A DNA stretch of 64,000 nt from Rhizohabitans arisaemae (GCF_025996515.1 NZ_BLRH01000034.1:124001-188000), one strand, 5' to 3'. Positions 27,016-35,536 are shown, counted from the first letter of the stretch. Made by a program: numbers and translations. Notes: generated from the letters alone by a model not told the origin.

Positions 27016-27075
27016 ATTATTTGATAGCGAGTGATATCCAGTCAAGACAGATAGGCATTCAGAAATTTCTGAATG
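27016..27075. promoter_or_regulatory. Divergent promoter region with perfect 20-bp palindromic operator
   Basis: On the minus strand TTGACT (27045-27040) and AATAAT (27021-27016) are 18 bp apart, about 40 bases before the DUF885 start. The palindrome CATTCAGAAATTTCTGAATG (27056-27075) is perfect over 20 bp and sits just upstream of that -35 box, between the operon and the MarR/GbsR-type gene. The tract is strikingly AT-rich for this window. It is the likely binding site of the divergent regulator. Confidence 0.8.
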
Positions 27076-27216
27076 ACGCCTCATGATAGATTGAGAGCGG
27101 TCCACCGGAGGTCGAGTAGGAGGTCTCGCGCCCGTCGGCGGGCACAGTCATCGGATGGACGACATCGGCCGGGGTCCCCGCCTTGCCCGGGCGGATCGCG
27201 GCAGAGGGATGGAAAC

Positions 27217-27735
27217 ATGCCCCCAGCGCAATCGGGTGACCACGACGAGTCCGTGCTCGTCGACCGGTTGAACGAGCTCTTCCAGGGAATCCTGCCGCCC
27301 ATGGCCTGCCGGATCCTGGCCGCACTCTTGATCACCGACGAGCCGCACCTGTCCAGCCGCGACCTCGCCGAGCACCTGTCCGCCAGCTCGTCGTCGATCT
27401 CCACCATGGCCCGTTTGCTCAACTCTCTCGGGCTGGTCGACCGGGACGTGTCGGTGGAGACGCGCCGCGACCTGTTCAGTGTCGACTCCGAGGCGTGGCC
27501 GCGCACGCAGCTCAACGGCCAGGAGGAGCTGCGGGGGCTGCTCCTCGCGCTCAACGACGCGGTGATGTCACGTGAACCGCACTCCGCCAGCGCGGTGAAA
27601 CTCCGTTCGATGCGCGACTTCTACACCTTCATGTACGACGACGCCCCGCACGTCCTCGCCCGCTACGCGCAGTGGCTGGAGGCCGACAGCGTGAAGAAGG
27701 CCTGGCCGGAGGACGCCGCCCGCCTGGAGGGCTGA
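27217..27735 (+). CDS. GbsR/MarR-type winged-helix regulator
   Basis: A 172-residue regulator. The winged helix spans about 20-90 (PPMACRILAALLITDEPHLS, SSRDLAEHLSASSSSISTM, LLNSLGLVDRDVS, then the wing ETRRDLFSVDSE). The helical C-terminus probably dimerises and binds the effector. The ATG at 27217 follows AGAGGGATGG; upstream in-frame sequence is arginine-rich and unlike the family. It is divergent from the DUF885/esterase/MFS operon, with a perfect palindrome between them, so it is the probable repressor of that operon and of itself. Confidence 0.88.
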   Translation: MPPAQSGDHDESVLVDRLNELFQGILPPMACRILAALLITDEPHLSSRDLAEHLSASSSSISTMARLLNSLGLVDRDVSVETRRDLFSVDSEAWPRTQLNGQEELRGLLLALNDAVMSREPHSASAVKLRSMRDFYTFMYDDAPHVLARYAQWLEADSVKKAWPEDAARLEG

Positions 27736-27887
27736 CCGGGGCCACGGCGTTCGCCCGGCCTCGCCGTCATGGGTCGGCGGCCACGTTCGAGTCCGGCCTC
27801 CAGCGGATCATGGACGGCACCCGTCGGCCGCAATCCATCCGGCCGTTTCGCCGATTCTCCGGCACGGAGTAGACGATCACGCTAGTT

Positions 27888-27925
27888 TTTGTTCATGCGA
27901 ACAAAATCCAGTTCGAGTGAACAAA
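27888..27925 (+). promoter_or_regulatory. TetR operator over the tetR start codon
   Basis: TTTGTTC (27888-27894) and GAACAAA (27899-27905) form an inverted repeat whose 4-base centre contains the ATG at 27895. A second site GTTCGAGTGAACAAA follows at 27911-27925 inside the gene. Two adjacent sites on the start codon indicate tight autorepression and a start of transcription very close to the ATG. Confidence 0.7.
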
Positions 27926-28509
27926 CTTTCATCGAGGCGGCTCGGCGGGCGCAGATCGTGCGCGCGGCGATCGAGACCATCGCCGACCTGGGATACGCCA
28001 AGGCGTCGTTCGCACGGATCACCGAGCGGGCGCGCCTGAGCAGCCCCGGATTGATCTCGTATCACTTCACCAACAAGGACGAGCTGATCCAGGAGGTGGC
28101 GGCCGAGATCTACGCGACCGGCGGCGACCTGGTCCGCTCACACGCGGACGGGCGGAGCACCGCGTGGGGCGTCCTGCAGGCCTACGTGGAGGGCAGCGTC
28201 GCCTTCTACGCCACCCACCGCACCCACATGGCGGCCCTGATCCAGATCCTGTTCCACCATCCGAAAGCACGGGAGGGCCTGTTCGACGCACCGAACCAGG
28301 CCGAGCTGGACGCACTGGAAGCCCTGCTGATCCGGGGTCAGCGCGACGGGGAGTTCCGGTCGTTCCCGCCACGCACCATGGCCGTGATCATCAGGCAGTC
28401 CGTCGTCGGCATGATGATCAAAATCGTCGCCGAGCCGGACCTCGACCTGGACGAGTACACCCGTGAACTGGTGACCGTGTGTGAGCTGGCCACCCGCGCC
28501 GCCACCTGA
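27895..28509 (+). CDS. TetR-family regulator
   Basis: A 204-residue regulator. The N-terminal DNA-binding domain (RAQIVRAAIETIADLGYAKA, then ITERARLSSPGLISYHFTNK) is typical. The C-terminal half is a helical ligand-binding domain. I use the ATG at 27895; a TTG two codons upstream is also in frame. No Shine-Dalgarno site precedes either, consistent with a leaderless mRNA. It is followed after 19 bp by the serine hydrolase, in the same direction, so the two probably form an operon controlled by the operator at the start codon. Confidence 0.92.
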   Translation: MRTKSSSSEQTFIEAARRAQIVRAAIETIADLGYAKASFARITERARLSSPGLISYHFTNKDELIQEVAAEIYATGGDLVRSHADGRSTAWGVLQAYVEGSVAFYATHRTHMAALIQILFHHPKAREGLFDAPNQAELDALEALLIRGQRDGEFRSFPPRTMAVIIRQSVVGMMIKIVAEPDLDLDEYTRELVTVCELATRAAT

Positions 28510-28528
28510 CGAATTGAGAGGCGATGAC

Positions 28529-29701
28529 ATGACACAGATCGACGGCGGGATCGCGCCGGGATTCGAACCGGTGCGGGAGGCGTTCGCCGCCAACTTCACC
28601 GGCAACGGCGAGGTGGGCGCGGCGGTAAGCGTCTACCTGCACGGCACCAAGGTGGTGGACCTGTGGGGCGGGACCGCCGACCCGGTCACCGCCCGCCCCT
28701 GGACAGGGGACACCCTCACCGTCGTCTACTCGACGACCAAGAGCGTCCCGGCCGCATGCGCGCACCTGCTCGCCCAGCGGGGCGAACTGAATCTGGACGC
28801 GCCGGTCGCCGACTACTGGCCGGAGTTCGCCGCCGAGGGCAAAGACCGAATCCCGGTCCGGCACCTGCTCTCCCACAGCGCCGGGCTCCCCGCGCTGGAC
28901 CGGCCCGTCGCGCTCTCCGACGCGCTGGCCTGGCATCCCATGGCCGAGGCCCTCGCCGCCCAGCGCCCGTTCTGGGAACCGGGCGTCGGGCACGGATACC
29001 ACGCGTTCACCTACGGCTGGCTCGTCGGCGAAGTGATCCGCCGGGTCTCCGGCCGGAGCCCGGGCAGGTTCTTCGCCGACGAGATCGCCGCACCTCTCGG
29101 CCTGGACTTCTGGATCGGCCTGCCCAAGGCCGAGCAGCACCGGGTCAGCCGCCTGATCGAAACCCCGCCCGACCTCACCGGGGTCGACCTGGACGCCCTG
29201 CCCGAACCGGTCCGCGAGATCATGGCGGCCTTCACCGACCCCACCTCACTGACGATGCGCGCCTACGGCGTCGTCACCCCGCCCCCCGACCACAACGACC
29301 CCCAGGTCCAGCAGGCCGAGATCCCCGCCACGGGCGGCATCTGCACCGCCGAGGCACTGGCCCGCTTCTACGCCGGGCTCATCGGCGAGGTGGACGGGGT
29401 GCGCCTGCTCGACCCCGCCACCCTGGCCGACGCCGTCGCCGAACAGGCCTCCGGAACCGACCGCATCCTGCGGATGCCCACCCGCCTGGCCTCCGGATTC
29501 GGCCTGCCCACCCCGGACAGCTTCTGGTACACCCCGACCGCCTTCGGCTTCGGCGGACGCGGCGGCTCCCTCGGGTTCGCCGACCCGGCGACCGGCCTCG
29601 CGTTCGGGTATGTGATGAACGGCATCCAGGAGGGACCCGCCCCCGACCTGCGCGCCGCCACCCTCGTGGAGGCCGTACGGACCTCGCTGCCGGCCCGATG
29701 A
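28529..29701 (+). CDS. Serine hydrolase of the beta-lactamase/EstB family
   Basis: A 390-residue cytoplasmic-type serine hydrolase. The SxxK motif STTKS near residue 73 supplies the nucleophile and base, and YHAFTYG near 155 supplies the conserved Tyr. HLLSHSAGLP near 113 and GFGGRGGSLGFADP near the C-terminus are typical of EstB-like esterases and D-aminopeptidase relatives. Likely reaction: hydrolysis of short esters or amides, possibly beta-lactam-like compounds; I cannot choose. The ATG at 28529 follows GAGAGG. It is the second gene of the TetR operon. Confidence 0.92.
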   Translation: MTQIDGGIAPGFEPVREAFAANFTGNGEVGAAVSVYLHGTKVVDLWGGTADPVTARPWTGDTLTVVYSTTKSVPAACAHLLAQRGELNLDAPVADYWPEFAAEGKDRIPVRHLLSHSAGLPALDRPVALSDALAWHPMAEALAAQRPFWEPGVGHGYHAFTYGWLVGEVIRRVSGRSPGRFFADEIAAPLGLDFWIGLPKAEQHRVSRLIETPPDLTGVDLDALPEPVREIMAAFTDPTSLTMRAYGVVTPPPDHNDPQVQQAEIPATGGICTAEALARFYAGLIGEVDGVRLLDPATLADAVAEQASGTDRILRMPTRLASGFGLPTPDSFWYTPTAFGFGGRGGSLGFADPATGLAFGYVMNGIQEGPAPDLRAATLVEAVRTSLPAR

Positions 29702-29836
29702 GTCCTGGCATCCGGGGACGGGCCATGGCGGGTTCCCATCACCGGGGCCTTCGGCCTGCAAAACGCCGCCGGTGCCGCCTTGGGCCGGCTGTGGCTCGCG
29801 CCACCGGGTCACACGCCGGCCACCGCCCCGGGCCGG

Positions 29837-30466
29837 TCACGGGCTGAGGAGCTCGCGGGCCAGGACTTCACCCCACCAGCGTTCCACCTGATCGGGGGTC
29901 CAGCCCCGTTCGGCGGTGAGCGTGGTGTAGACGTCGATGTTGCACAGTGCCGCGTAGACGTCGACGGCGGAGGGCACGTCCACACCGCGCCGCAGGACGC
30001 CGTCGGGCCAGGATGAGAACACCTGTATCCGGGTCTGGTCGCCGCGCCGGCGTGCGTCGCGGTAGGTGGTGGCGAGTTCGGGTTCGGCGCGGCCCGCCTC
30101 GCGGACGAGGGTGATGACGTCGCCGGCCCGTTCGAAGAGCCGCCGGTCGTAGCCGGCCATGGCGGCGAGCTGGCCCGCGGGGCCGGTCTGGGGTGCTTCC
30201 AGCTGGGTGAGCATGTGCTCGGCGTCGGCGGTGAGGTCGGCGGCGTCGGCCAGGGCCGTGGCGAGCCCTGTCTTGTTTCCGTATGCCGCGTAGACGGTGG
30301 GTACCGAGACACCTGCTTCGCGGGCCACGTCGCGGACGGTGGTGGCGGCCCAGCCTTGGGCGACGAAGAGCCGGCGGGCGGCGTCGGCGATCTCGACGCG
30401 TGTCCGCTGTGCCTGTGTCGTCCGGCGCAGCGAGTCGTAGCGGCGTCGGCCCAGCTCGTCACTCAT
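29837..30466 (-). CDS. TetR-family regulator
   Basis: A 209-residue regulator with N-terminal helix-turn-helix (TRVEIADAARRLFVAQGWAA, TVRDVAREAGVSVPTVYAAY) and a C-terminal ligand domain containing AERGWTPDQVERWWGEVLAR. The ATG at 30466 is chosen over a GTG three codons upstream. It is divergent from the membrane protein at 30507, only 40 bp away, so the two promoters overlap and the protein very likely controls both. Confidence 0.92.
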   Translation of the reverse strand: MSDELGRRRYDSLRRTTQAQRTRVEIADAARRLFVAQGWAATTVRDVAREAGVSVPTVYAAYGNKTGLATALADAADLTADAEHMLTQLEAPQTGPAGQLAAMAGYDRRLFERAGDVITLVREAGRAEPELATTYRDARRRGDQTRIQVFSSWPDGVLRRGVDVPSAVDVYAALCNIDVYTTLTAERGWTPDQVERWWGEVLARELLSP

Positions 30467-30469
30467 GGC

Positions 30470-30506
30470 TTGCACCCTATGGCTTTACGCTGCCTATAAT
30501 GAATAT
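30470..30506 (+). promoter_or_regulatory. Promoter giving a leaderless transcript
   Basis: A perfect TATAAT box at 30495-30500 ends 6 bases before the ATG at 30507, so transcription should begin at or next to the start codon. TTGCAC at 30470-30475 is a possible -35 box with a long 19-bp spacer. There is no ribosome binding site. The region also contains the divergent tetR promoter. Confidence 0.7.
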
Positions 30507-31199
30507 ATGTCACGTAAAACCAATAATTTCCCCCGGGTCGCCGGGCTCGCCGGCATCGGCTTCGCCACCCTCATCGTCACCGGCAACCTGATAGCGCTGC
30601 CCGCCGGGCTCCCGCGCACCGGCGCCGGCATCGACGAGGTCAACGTGTTCTTCGGCTCTCAGGCCGGCCTCGTCGGCGTCGCGTCCGCCCTCACCCCCGC
30701 CGCGTGGGTGCTGGCCACCCTGTTCGGCGCGGGTGTGGTCGCCGCGCTGTGGCGGTCGGAGCGCGACCGGGGCGAGGCGTGGTCGCTGGTCGGGTTCGCG
30801 GGCCTGCTGCTGCAGAACGGCGCCTTCGCCGGGATCATCGCGGCCCGTCTCGCCCTGGCGAGGACGGCACAGGAGGGAGCGGAGAACGCCGCGCTGTGGG
30901 CGCTGCACGACGCCCTGTTCACCCTGAACGGCACGTTCCTGGCGATCGCCCTGGTCGGCCTGTCGATCGGCGGGAGGCGGACCGGCCTGATCCGGCCCTG
31001 GCAGCACGCCCTGGGCCTGCTGTCGGCCGCGTTGATGTTCGGCTCGGCCACCCTCACGCCTCTGGTCATCGCGGAGGACGGCCCCCTCGGACTGCTCGGC
31101 CTGGCGGGCTGGCTGCTCTGGGTCGCCTGGATCGTCTCCTACGGGGTCGTCTTGATCCGCCTCACCCCTACCCCGGCTCCGCAGCCGGTTCTGGGCTGA
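30507..31199 (+). CDS. Multi-pass membrane protein under TetR control
   Basis: A 230-residue integral membrane protein with about six helices and no catalytic motif. It starts MSRKTNNFPRVAGLAGIGF and has a helix-rich core (AAWVLATLFGAGVVAALW, GLLLQNGAFAGIIAARLALA, GTFLAIALVGLSIGG). It resembles short actinobacterial membrane proteins of unknown role found beside TetR genes. Such pairs often respond to membrane-active compounds, but that is inference. The leaderless promoter upstream fixes the start. Confidence 0.85.
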   Translation: MSRKTNNFPRVAGLAGIGFATLIVTGNLIALPAGLPRTGAGIDEVNVFFGSQAGLVGVASALTPAAWVLATLFGAGVVAALWRSERDRGEAWSLVGFAGLLLQNGAFAGIIAARLALARTAQEGAENAALWALHDALFTLNGTFLAIALVGLSIGGRRTGLIRPWQHALGLLSAALMFGSATLTPLVIAEDGPLGLLGLAGWLLWVAWIVSYGVVLIRLTPTPAPQPVLG

Positions 31200-31312
31200 C
31201 CGCCTGCCGGGGCGCACCGAGGATTCCCGGCCGGCTCTGTGGGCCAGGCGCCCGACCATCCGTCCTGGCCCAGGCGGTGCGCGTGCTTCAGATCGGCTGG
31301 GTACGGTGTCAC

Positions 31313-31699
31313 TCACCGGCCGGCGAACCGGTCGAGGGCTTGGCGCACCTGGCCGCCCGTCGTCACACCGCCCAGGTGTCCCGCGTCCTCGACCACGATC
31401 AATCTCGAGTCGGGCCAGGCGCGGTGGAGTTCCCCCGCGGTGTCGAGTGGCCCGCCCATGTCGAGCCGGCCGTGGATCAGGACCCCCGGGATACCGGCCG
31501 GCCGACCCGCCTCCCGCAGCAGCACACCCTCGTCCAGCCACGCGCCATGGGAGAAGTGGTGGGAGCAGATGCGTACCAGGGCCAGTCGTGCCGCCGAGGG
31601 CCGATCGGCGTACGGGTTGAAGGCGCCTTTCGTCTCGCCGGACAGGACCGCGTCCTCCCAGGCGCACCAGTCGGCCGTGGCCTTCACCCGGACCTCCAT
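31313..31699 (-). pseudogene. C-terminal remnant of proline iminopeptidase
   Basis: The 128-codon frame corresponds to the last two fifths of proline iminopeptidases, which are about 310-320 residues. Seen: TADWCAWEDAVLS, the segment ICSHHFSHGAWLDEG, then GVLIHGRLDMGGPLDTAGEL with the catalytic Asp, LHRAWPDSRLIVVEDAGHLG with the catalytic His, and QALDRFAGR. The N-terminal part with the GxSxG nucleophile is missing. The apparent ATG at 31699 lies directly at the promoter region of the divergent marR, so it is probably a fusion-junction start. The product cannot be an active hydrolase. Confidence 0.75.
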
Positions 31700-31705
31700 A
31701 GACGC

Positions 31706-31717
31706 AACAGTGCTGTT
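31706..31717. promoter_or_regulatory. Inverted repeat at the marR promoter
   Basis: AACAG and CTGTT flank TG (AACAGTGCTGTT), followed by TTATATGATGGGG and the ATG at 31730. TTATAT at 31716-31721 ends 8 bases before the start, again suggesting a very short or absent leader. The repeat overlaps the promoter, as expected for MarR autorepression. Confidence 0.55.
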
Positions 31718-31729
31718 ATATGATGGGGT

Positions 31730-32257
31730 ATGGCTTCCCGTGCGCCCGGCCCCGGGCTTCTCGGCACCCGGCTGCGTCATCTCCTCGATCGGCTGGACGG
31801 TGATGTCGCGGCCGTCTACGAAGACCTCGGGCTGCGCGGATTCCGTCCGCGGTTCACCCCGATCATCCGCGCGCTGGCCTCCACCGGCCCCAGCTCCATC
31901 CGGGACCTGGCCAAGGCCATCGGGGTGACCCATTCCGCGGCCAGCCAGACCGTCGCCCACATGGTCAAAGCGGATCTCCTCCTCCTCGCCCCCGGTGAGG
32001 ACGCCCGGCAGCGGATCGCCTACCTGACCGCGAAAGCGGATGCGCTGCTGCCGACACTGGACGCCGAGTGGACCGCCACCACGGCAGCCGCCGTCGAACT
32101 CGAGGCGGAACTCTCGTTCCCCCTGAGCCGACTCGTCGATGAGGCCCTGGACGCCTTGCACCGACGCCCCATGCGGCAGCGGATCGCCGACGCCGCACCA
32201 CACCTCGTCAAGCATCCCCGAGGCGGCGACGCGCCGGCGGAGACGGCCCGGTCGTAG
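31730..32257 (+). CDS. MarR-family regulator
   Basis: A 175-residue regulator. The winged helix is clear (FTPIIRALASTGPSSIRDLA, KAIGVTHSAASQTVAHMVKA, DLLLLAPGEDARQRIAYLT). N- and C-terminal helices would dimerise. It is divergent from the truncated proline iminopeptidase, whose intact ancestor may have been its target. The tail from about 155 is Pro/Ala/Arg-rich and may be disordered. Confidence 0.9.
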   Translation: MASRAPGPGLLGTRLRHLLDRLDGDVAAVYEDLGLRGFRPRFTPIIRALASTGPSSIRDLAKAIGVTHSAASQTVAHMVKADLLLLAPGEDARQRIAYLTAKADALLPTLDAEWTATTAAAVELEAELSFPLSRLVDEALDALHRRPMRQRIADAAPHLVKHPRGGDAPAETARS

Positions 32258-32613
32258 GCGGCGCAGCCGTCGCCACCCGCCCCGACCTGTTGCGGCGTCG
32301 GCGGGCCGAGGCGTGGAGCGTGCACGACGGCGGGAGAGATCGACCGGGGCACCCTGCCGAAGAGACGTCTGCCGCATGGATTGGCGGATGTGATCAGGCC
32401 ATAGGTGGTGGAGAGAACGGCCTTCCCGACATCGTCTTGGGCCGGTCGGCCGCGTGCGGGTCGCCCTCCTGCTTCGCGACGCCGGCCAAGCCCGACGCCG
32501 AGTTGCGTACCGGGCCGTTGATCATTCACACCCGGTGGTGCCTACCGGAGCTCCGACGCCTCCGCCGGTCCTGGCGATCGGCGGTCCCGGCGCCGGGCAC
32601 CCGTCGAGTCGCG
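32258..32613. other. Intergenic stretch, no supported gene
   Basis: About 355 bp between the marR stop and the convergent hydrolase stop. Frames here are low-complexity and none shows a convincing family match. One frame near 32530 contains PVLAIGG-like residues, faintly like an alpha/beta hydrolase, but this is too short to support a call. No strong hairpin was found. Confidence 0.4.
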
Positions 32614-33864
32614 CTACGCGCAGGTCCTGTTCTCCGGGACGCAGCGCCTGACCTCGGGATGGTGTGTCGACGGCTTGTCCAGCAGGGGTTGCGGTTTCCC
32701 CAGGAGGTGCAGGTCGAGGAAGGCCCGGACGTAGGCGCGGGTGATCTCCACGGAGCGTCCCGCGGCCAGACCGGGGAGGGGGATGCCGAGCGAGGCCGCC
32801 AGCACCGGAACGTCGGTGAAGGACTGATGGTCCGCGCCCGAGACCACCAGCCAGCGCTTCCATCCGGTCATGAGCTTCCAGTCGCGGTCCCAGGAGTTGT
32901 CGCGGCCTCCCGGGCTGTGGGCTTGCTCACTCCCGAGGAACAGGAACGGCCGGGACAGCTTGCCCTTCGGGATCCGGGCGTAGGTGCTGCCGTCCATGTC
33001 GATCCCGGCGCGCACCCGGGAGTCCTTCAGCATGGCCGCGACGGCTGAGGCGCCGCCGATCGACTGGCCCGCCATCGCGATCTTGGACGGGTCGATCAGA
33101 GAGGCCCCGGCCCACGTCGGGCGGGGCCCGGTCAGCTCGTCGAGCACGAAGGAGACGTCGGCCGCCCGGACCCCGGCCGTCTTCGCGCCGAACCCGGGGT
33201 CGGCGTCGGCGTCGCACGCGGCGCATTCGGCGACCCGTCCGTCCGGGAAGGTCGTCGCGTAGTTCTCGTAGGTGTGGTCGACGCCGGCCACCACATAGCC
33301 GCCGCCGGCCAGCTCCTCGGCCAGGGACGTGAGCGTGCTCCGCGGCATGGTGAAGCCCGGGGAGAGCACCACCAGGGGCAGGCTCCGCCTGGTCCCCGCC
33401 GGTTCGGCCCCGGCGACGGCGTTGGTCCGCGTCTTGCTGAGGATGTCGTACGGCGCGCCGGTCACCTTCCGGCCCTTCAGGACGAGCTCGGACTCCTTCG
33501 GCGTCATGTACGGGGGCGGCTCCCCGTCACGCGCCCGCGTCGGGTACCACAGGGTGACCATGAGCTCCCTGGCCTTGGCCTCGGGGGCCCACGGGTCGGG
33601 CCTGGAGGTGTCCTTCAGGTGCAAGGAGGTGGTGCCGACCCGGTGGGGGCCGGTCGGCGCGGGCAGGGAGGGGGTCGCGCCGGGTTTGGCCACGACACCG
33701 CCGGCGGCGGGCGCCGACGCCGACGAGGTGGGCGTGCTCGTCGCGGGGTCCGACGCCGAGCAGGCGGACGCCGTCAGGGTGAGCAGCCCGGCGACGGCGC
33801 CGGCCAGGCCACCGCGGAGAAGTGGACTTCCTTTGCGGCCGTACGGCCTGAAGGCATGGTTCAT
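32614..33864 (-). CDS. Lipoprotein alpha/beta hydrolase (PAF-acetylhydrolase-like)
   Basis: A 416-residue exported hydrolase. A basic start and hydrophobic helix end in LTASAC near residue 35, a lipobox, followed by a Ser/Thr/Pro linker. The nucleophile lies in AGQSIGGAS near 257 (GxSxG), preceded by the strand LVVLSPGFTMP, and the His in GADHQSFTDVP near 358. It belongs to the same family as the protein at 18733-20016 (shared TSLHL, RPDPW, MVTLWYP, VDHTYE). It is the last gene of the PadR/ABC/S41 cluster, 88 bp after the protease. Likely an extracytoplasmic esterase or lipase; substrate unknown. Confidence 0.9.
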   Translation of the reverse strand: MNHAFRPYGRKGSPLLRGGLAGAVAGLLTLTASACSASDPATSTPTSSASAPAAGGVVAKPGATPSLPAPTGPHRVGTTSLHLKDTSRPDPWAPEAKARELMVTLWYPTRARDGEPPPYMTPKESELVLKGRKVTGAPYDILSKTRTNAVAGAEPAGTRRSLPLVVLSPGFTMPRSTLTSLAEELAGGGYVVAGVDHTYENYATTFPDGRVAECAACDADADPGFGAKTAGVRAADVSFVLDELTGPRPTWAGASLIDPSKIAMAGQSIGGASAVAAMLKDSRVRAGIDMDGSTYARIPKGKLSRPFLFLGSEQAHSPGGRDNSWDRDWKLMTGWKRWLVVSGADHQSFTDVPVLAASLGIPLPGLAAGRSVEITRAYVRAFLDLHLLGKPQPLLDKPSTHHPEVRRCVPENRTCA

Positions 33865-33952
33865 GCAGATATCCGTTCTTGTGGGGGCGGCCTCTGCGCC
33901 GCCCTTCCCCTCGGTGGGTCCGGGAATCGGCGGGTGCCGATGGCCGGGTTCG

Positions 33953-35398
33953 TCACCCGCGCAGCAGGGTCTGGGCCTTCGCCAGCGCGGGGTCGCGCCC
34001 GGCGGCGGCGTCCTCCGCGGTCAGCGGCACGTGGTGGTCGGGTGCCACGCCGATCCGGTCGATCAGCTCACGGCCCGGGCCCAGGTGGCGCTTGGCCGGA
34101 AACCCCAGGACGGTGCCGTTGGAGAGCAGGTACGGCTGCGCCGGGCCGGAGATCGCCCCGGCGGTCCGGGTGCCGACCAGCCTGCCCAGGCCGAGGTCTT
34201 TGACCGCGGCGCTGAAGTGCTCGCACGCCGAGGCGCAGCCGCGGTCGGTGAGGACCGCCAGCGGCAGGTTGAGCAGGGTGACGCCGTCGTCGGTCCGCTC
34301 GGTGTCGCAGGCGCCGTCCGCGGTGCAGTGGTACGCGGTGACCTTGCCGTGGGCGAACCCGCCGAGCAGCCGGTTCACCTCCGCAGGGCTGCCGCCGCCG
34401 TTGCCGCGCAGGTCCAGCACCACACCGGTGAGCCGCCGGCCGGTCCCCAGCGCGGTGATCGCCTCAAGGACCCGTGTCGCGGCGTCGGGGGCGAAGCCGG
34501 ACAGCCGGACGTAGGCGAGGCCGCCCGGCAGCGGCTTGGACGTCACCCGCTGCACGGCCGCCGGATCCGGCTGGTACAGGCCGGGTTTCAGCGTGACGGT
34601 CCAGCGGCGGCCGGTGCCCGGCCGCAGCAGCCCGATCCGGACCGGATCGGCCTGCGGATACCGGGGGTGGAGCGCGGCGACGGCGGCCGGGGTGACACGT
34701 CCGCCGACGAAGGGCGCCGCTCCGCCGACCGATTCGATCACGTCGCCGGGGCGCAGCCCGGCGGCCTTCGCCGCTCCGCCCAGCACCGTGGCGACGAACA
34801 GCGGAGGCAGGGCGGTCCCCGGGCGGTTGCTCACCTGGGGGATGGAGACGCTGGCCTTCAGCCCCAGGTCGTACAGGTCGCCGTCGTGGTAGTCGGGTGG
34901 CCGTTGGCCGCCGTACGACCAGCGGGCGTGGTTGTCGCGCAGTTCCGCCACGACGGCCTCAAGGGTGACGGCGGCGAGCCTCTCGCGGAGCTTGGCGTCC
35001 TCCGGCAGCCGGTCGGTGATCCGCCGGTAGACCGTCTCGAAAGCGGCCCAGTCGGCCTGACGGTCACCGGTCAGCGCCGGCATGGTGGCCTCGGCCACAT
35101 CGCGCCCGCCGCGGCCCAGCTCATCGGTCAGCGCGGCGAACCCCCCGACCAGCAGGGGGCGGGTGTCCAGGGTGGCCCCGCCGTAGTACTCGGCGAGGAT
35201 GCAGAAGTACGCCTGCTCGACCACGTCGATCGTGGTGGGCGTCTCCTCCGCCGGGGGGCGGGTGTTCGGTCCGAACCGTTCGCAGGCGGCCGGCCGGTCG
35301 GCGGGGGCCGTGCCGCCCTGGGTCTGCGGCGCGGTCGTTCCGGTGCAGGAGACCGTGAGAAGGAGGGCGGCCGATGCGATCAAGATCTTTATGTTCAT
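33953..35398 (-). CDS. S41-family peptidase, lipoprotein
   Basis: A 481-residue exported protease of the C-terminal processing/tricorn core type. The N-terminus MNIKILIASAALLLTVSC is a lipoprotein signal with lipobox LTVSC. A PDZ-like domain follows (about 190-270, LGGAAKAAGLRPGDVIESVG), then the S41 domain with GVVLDLRGNGGGSPAEVNR and the catalytic Ser region GCASACEHFSAAVKDLG, and VGTRTAGAISG. It would act on the outer face of the membrane. It lies 138 bp after the ABC permease and before a lipoprotein hydrolase, so protease, hydrolase and transporter may serve one process. Confidence 0.92.
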   Translation of the reverse strand: MNIKILIASAALLLTVSCTGTTAPQTQGGTAPADRPAACERFGPNTRPPAEETPTTIDVVEQAYFCILAEYYGGATLDTRPLLVGGFAALTDELGRGGRDVAEATMPALTGDRQADWAAFETVYRRITDRLPEDAKLRERLAAVTLEAVVAELRDNHARWSYGGQRPPDYHDGDLYDLGLKASVSIPQVSNRPGTALPPLFVATVLGGAAKAAGLRPGDVIESVGGAAPFVGGRVTPAAVAALHPRYPQADPVRIGLLRPGTGRRWTVTLKPGLYQPDPAAVQRVTSKPLPGGLAYVRLSGFAPDAATRVLEAITALGTGRRLTGVVLDLRGNGGGSPAEVNRLLGGFAHGKVTAYHCTADGACDTERTDDGVTLLNLPLAVLTDRGCASACEHFSAAVKDLGLGRLVGTRTAGAISGPAQPYLLSNGTVLGFPAKRHLGPGRELIDRIGVAPDHHVPLTAEDAAAGRDPALAKAQTLLRG

Positions 35399-35536
35399 GA
35401 GAGCCCCATGGCGTCAGGACGGCGGTTTCGGGGACATACCGGGCCCGCCCGAAGGTGGAATCGGGCGGGCCCGGCGGTCGCGTGGCCGGTCAGGTCGTGG
35501 CCGGTGGGTGCCGCTTCCGCACCGGCCACCGGACCG

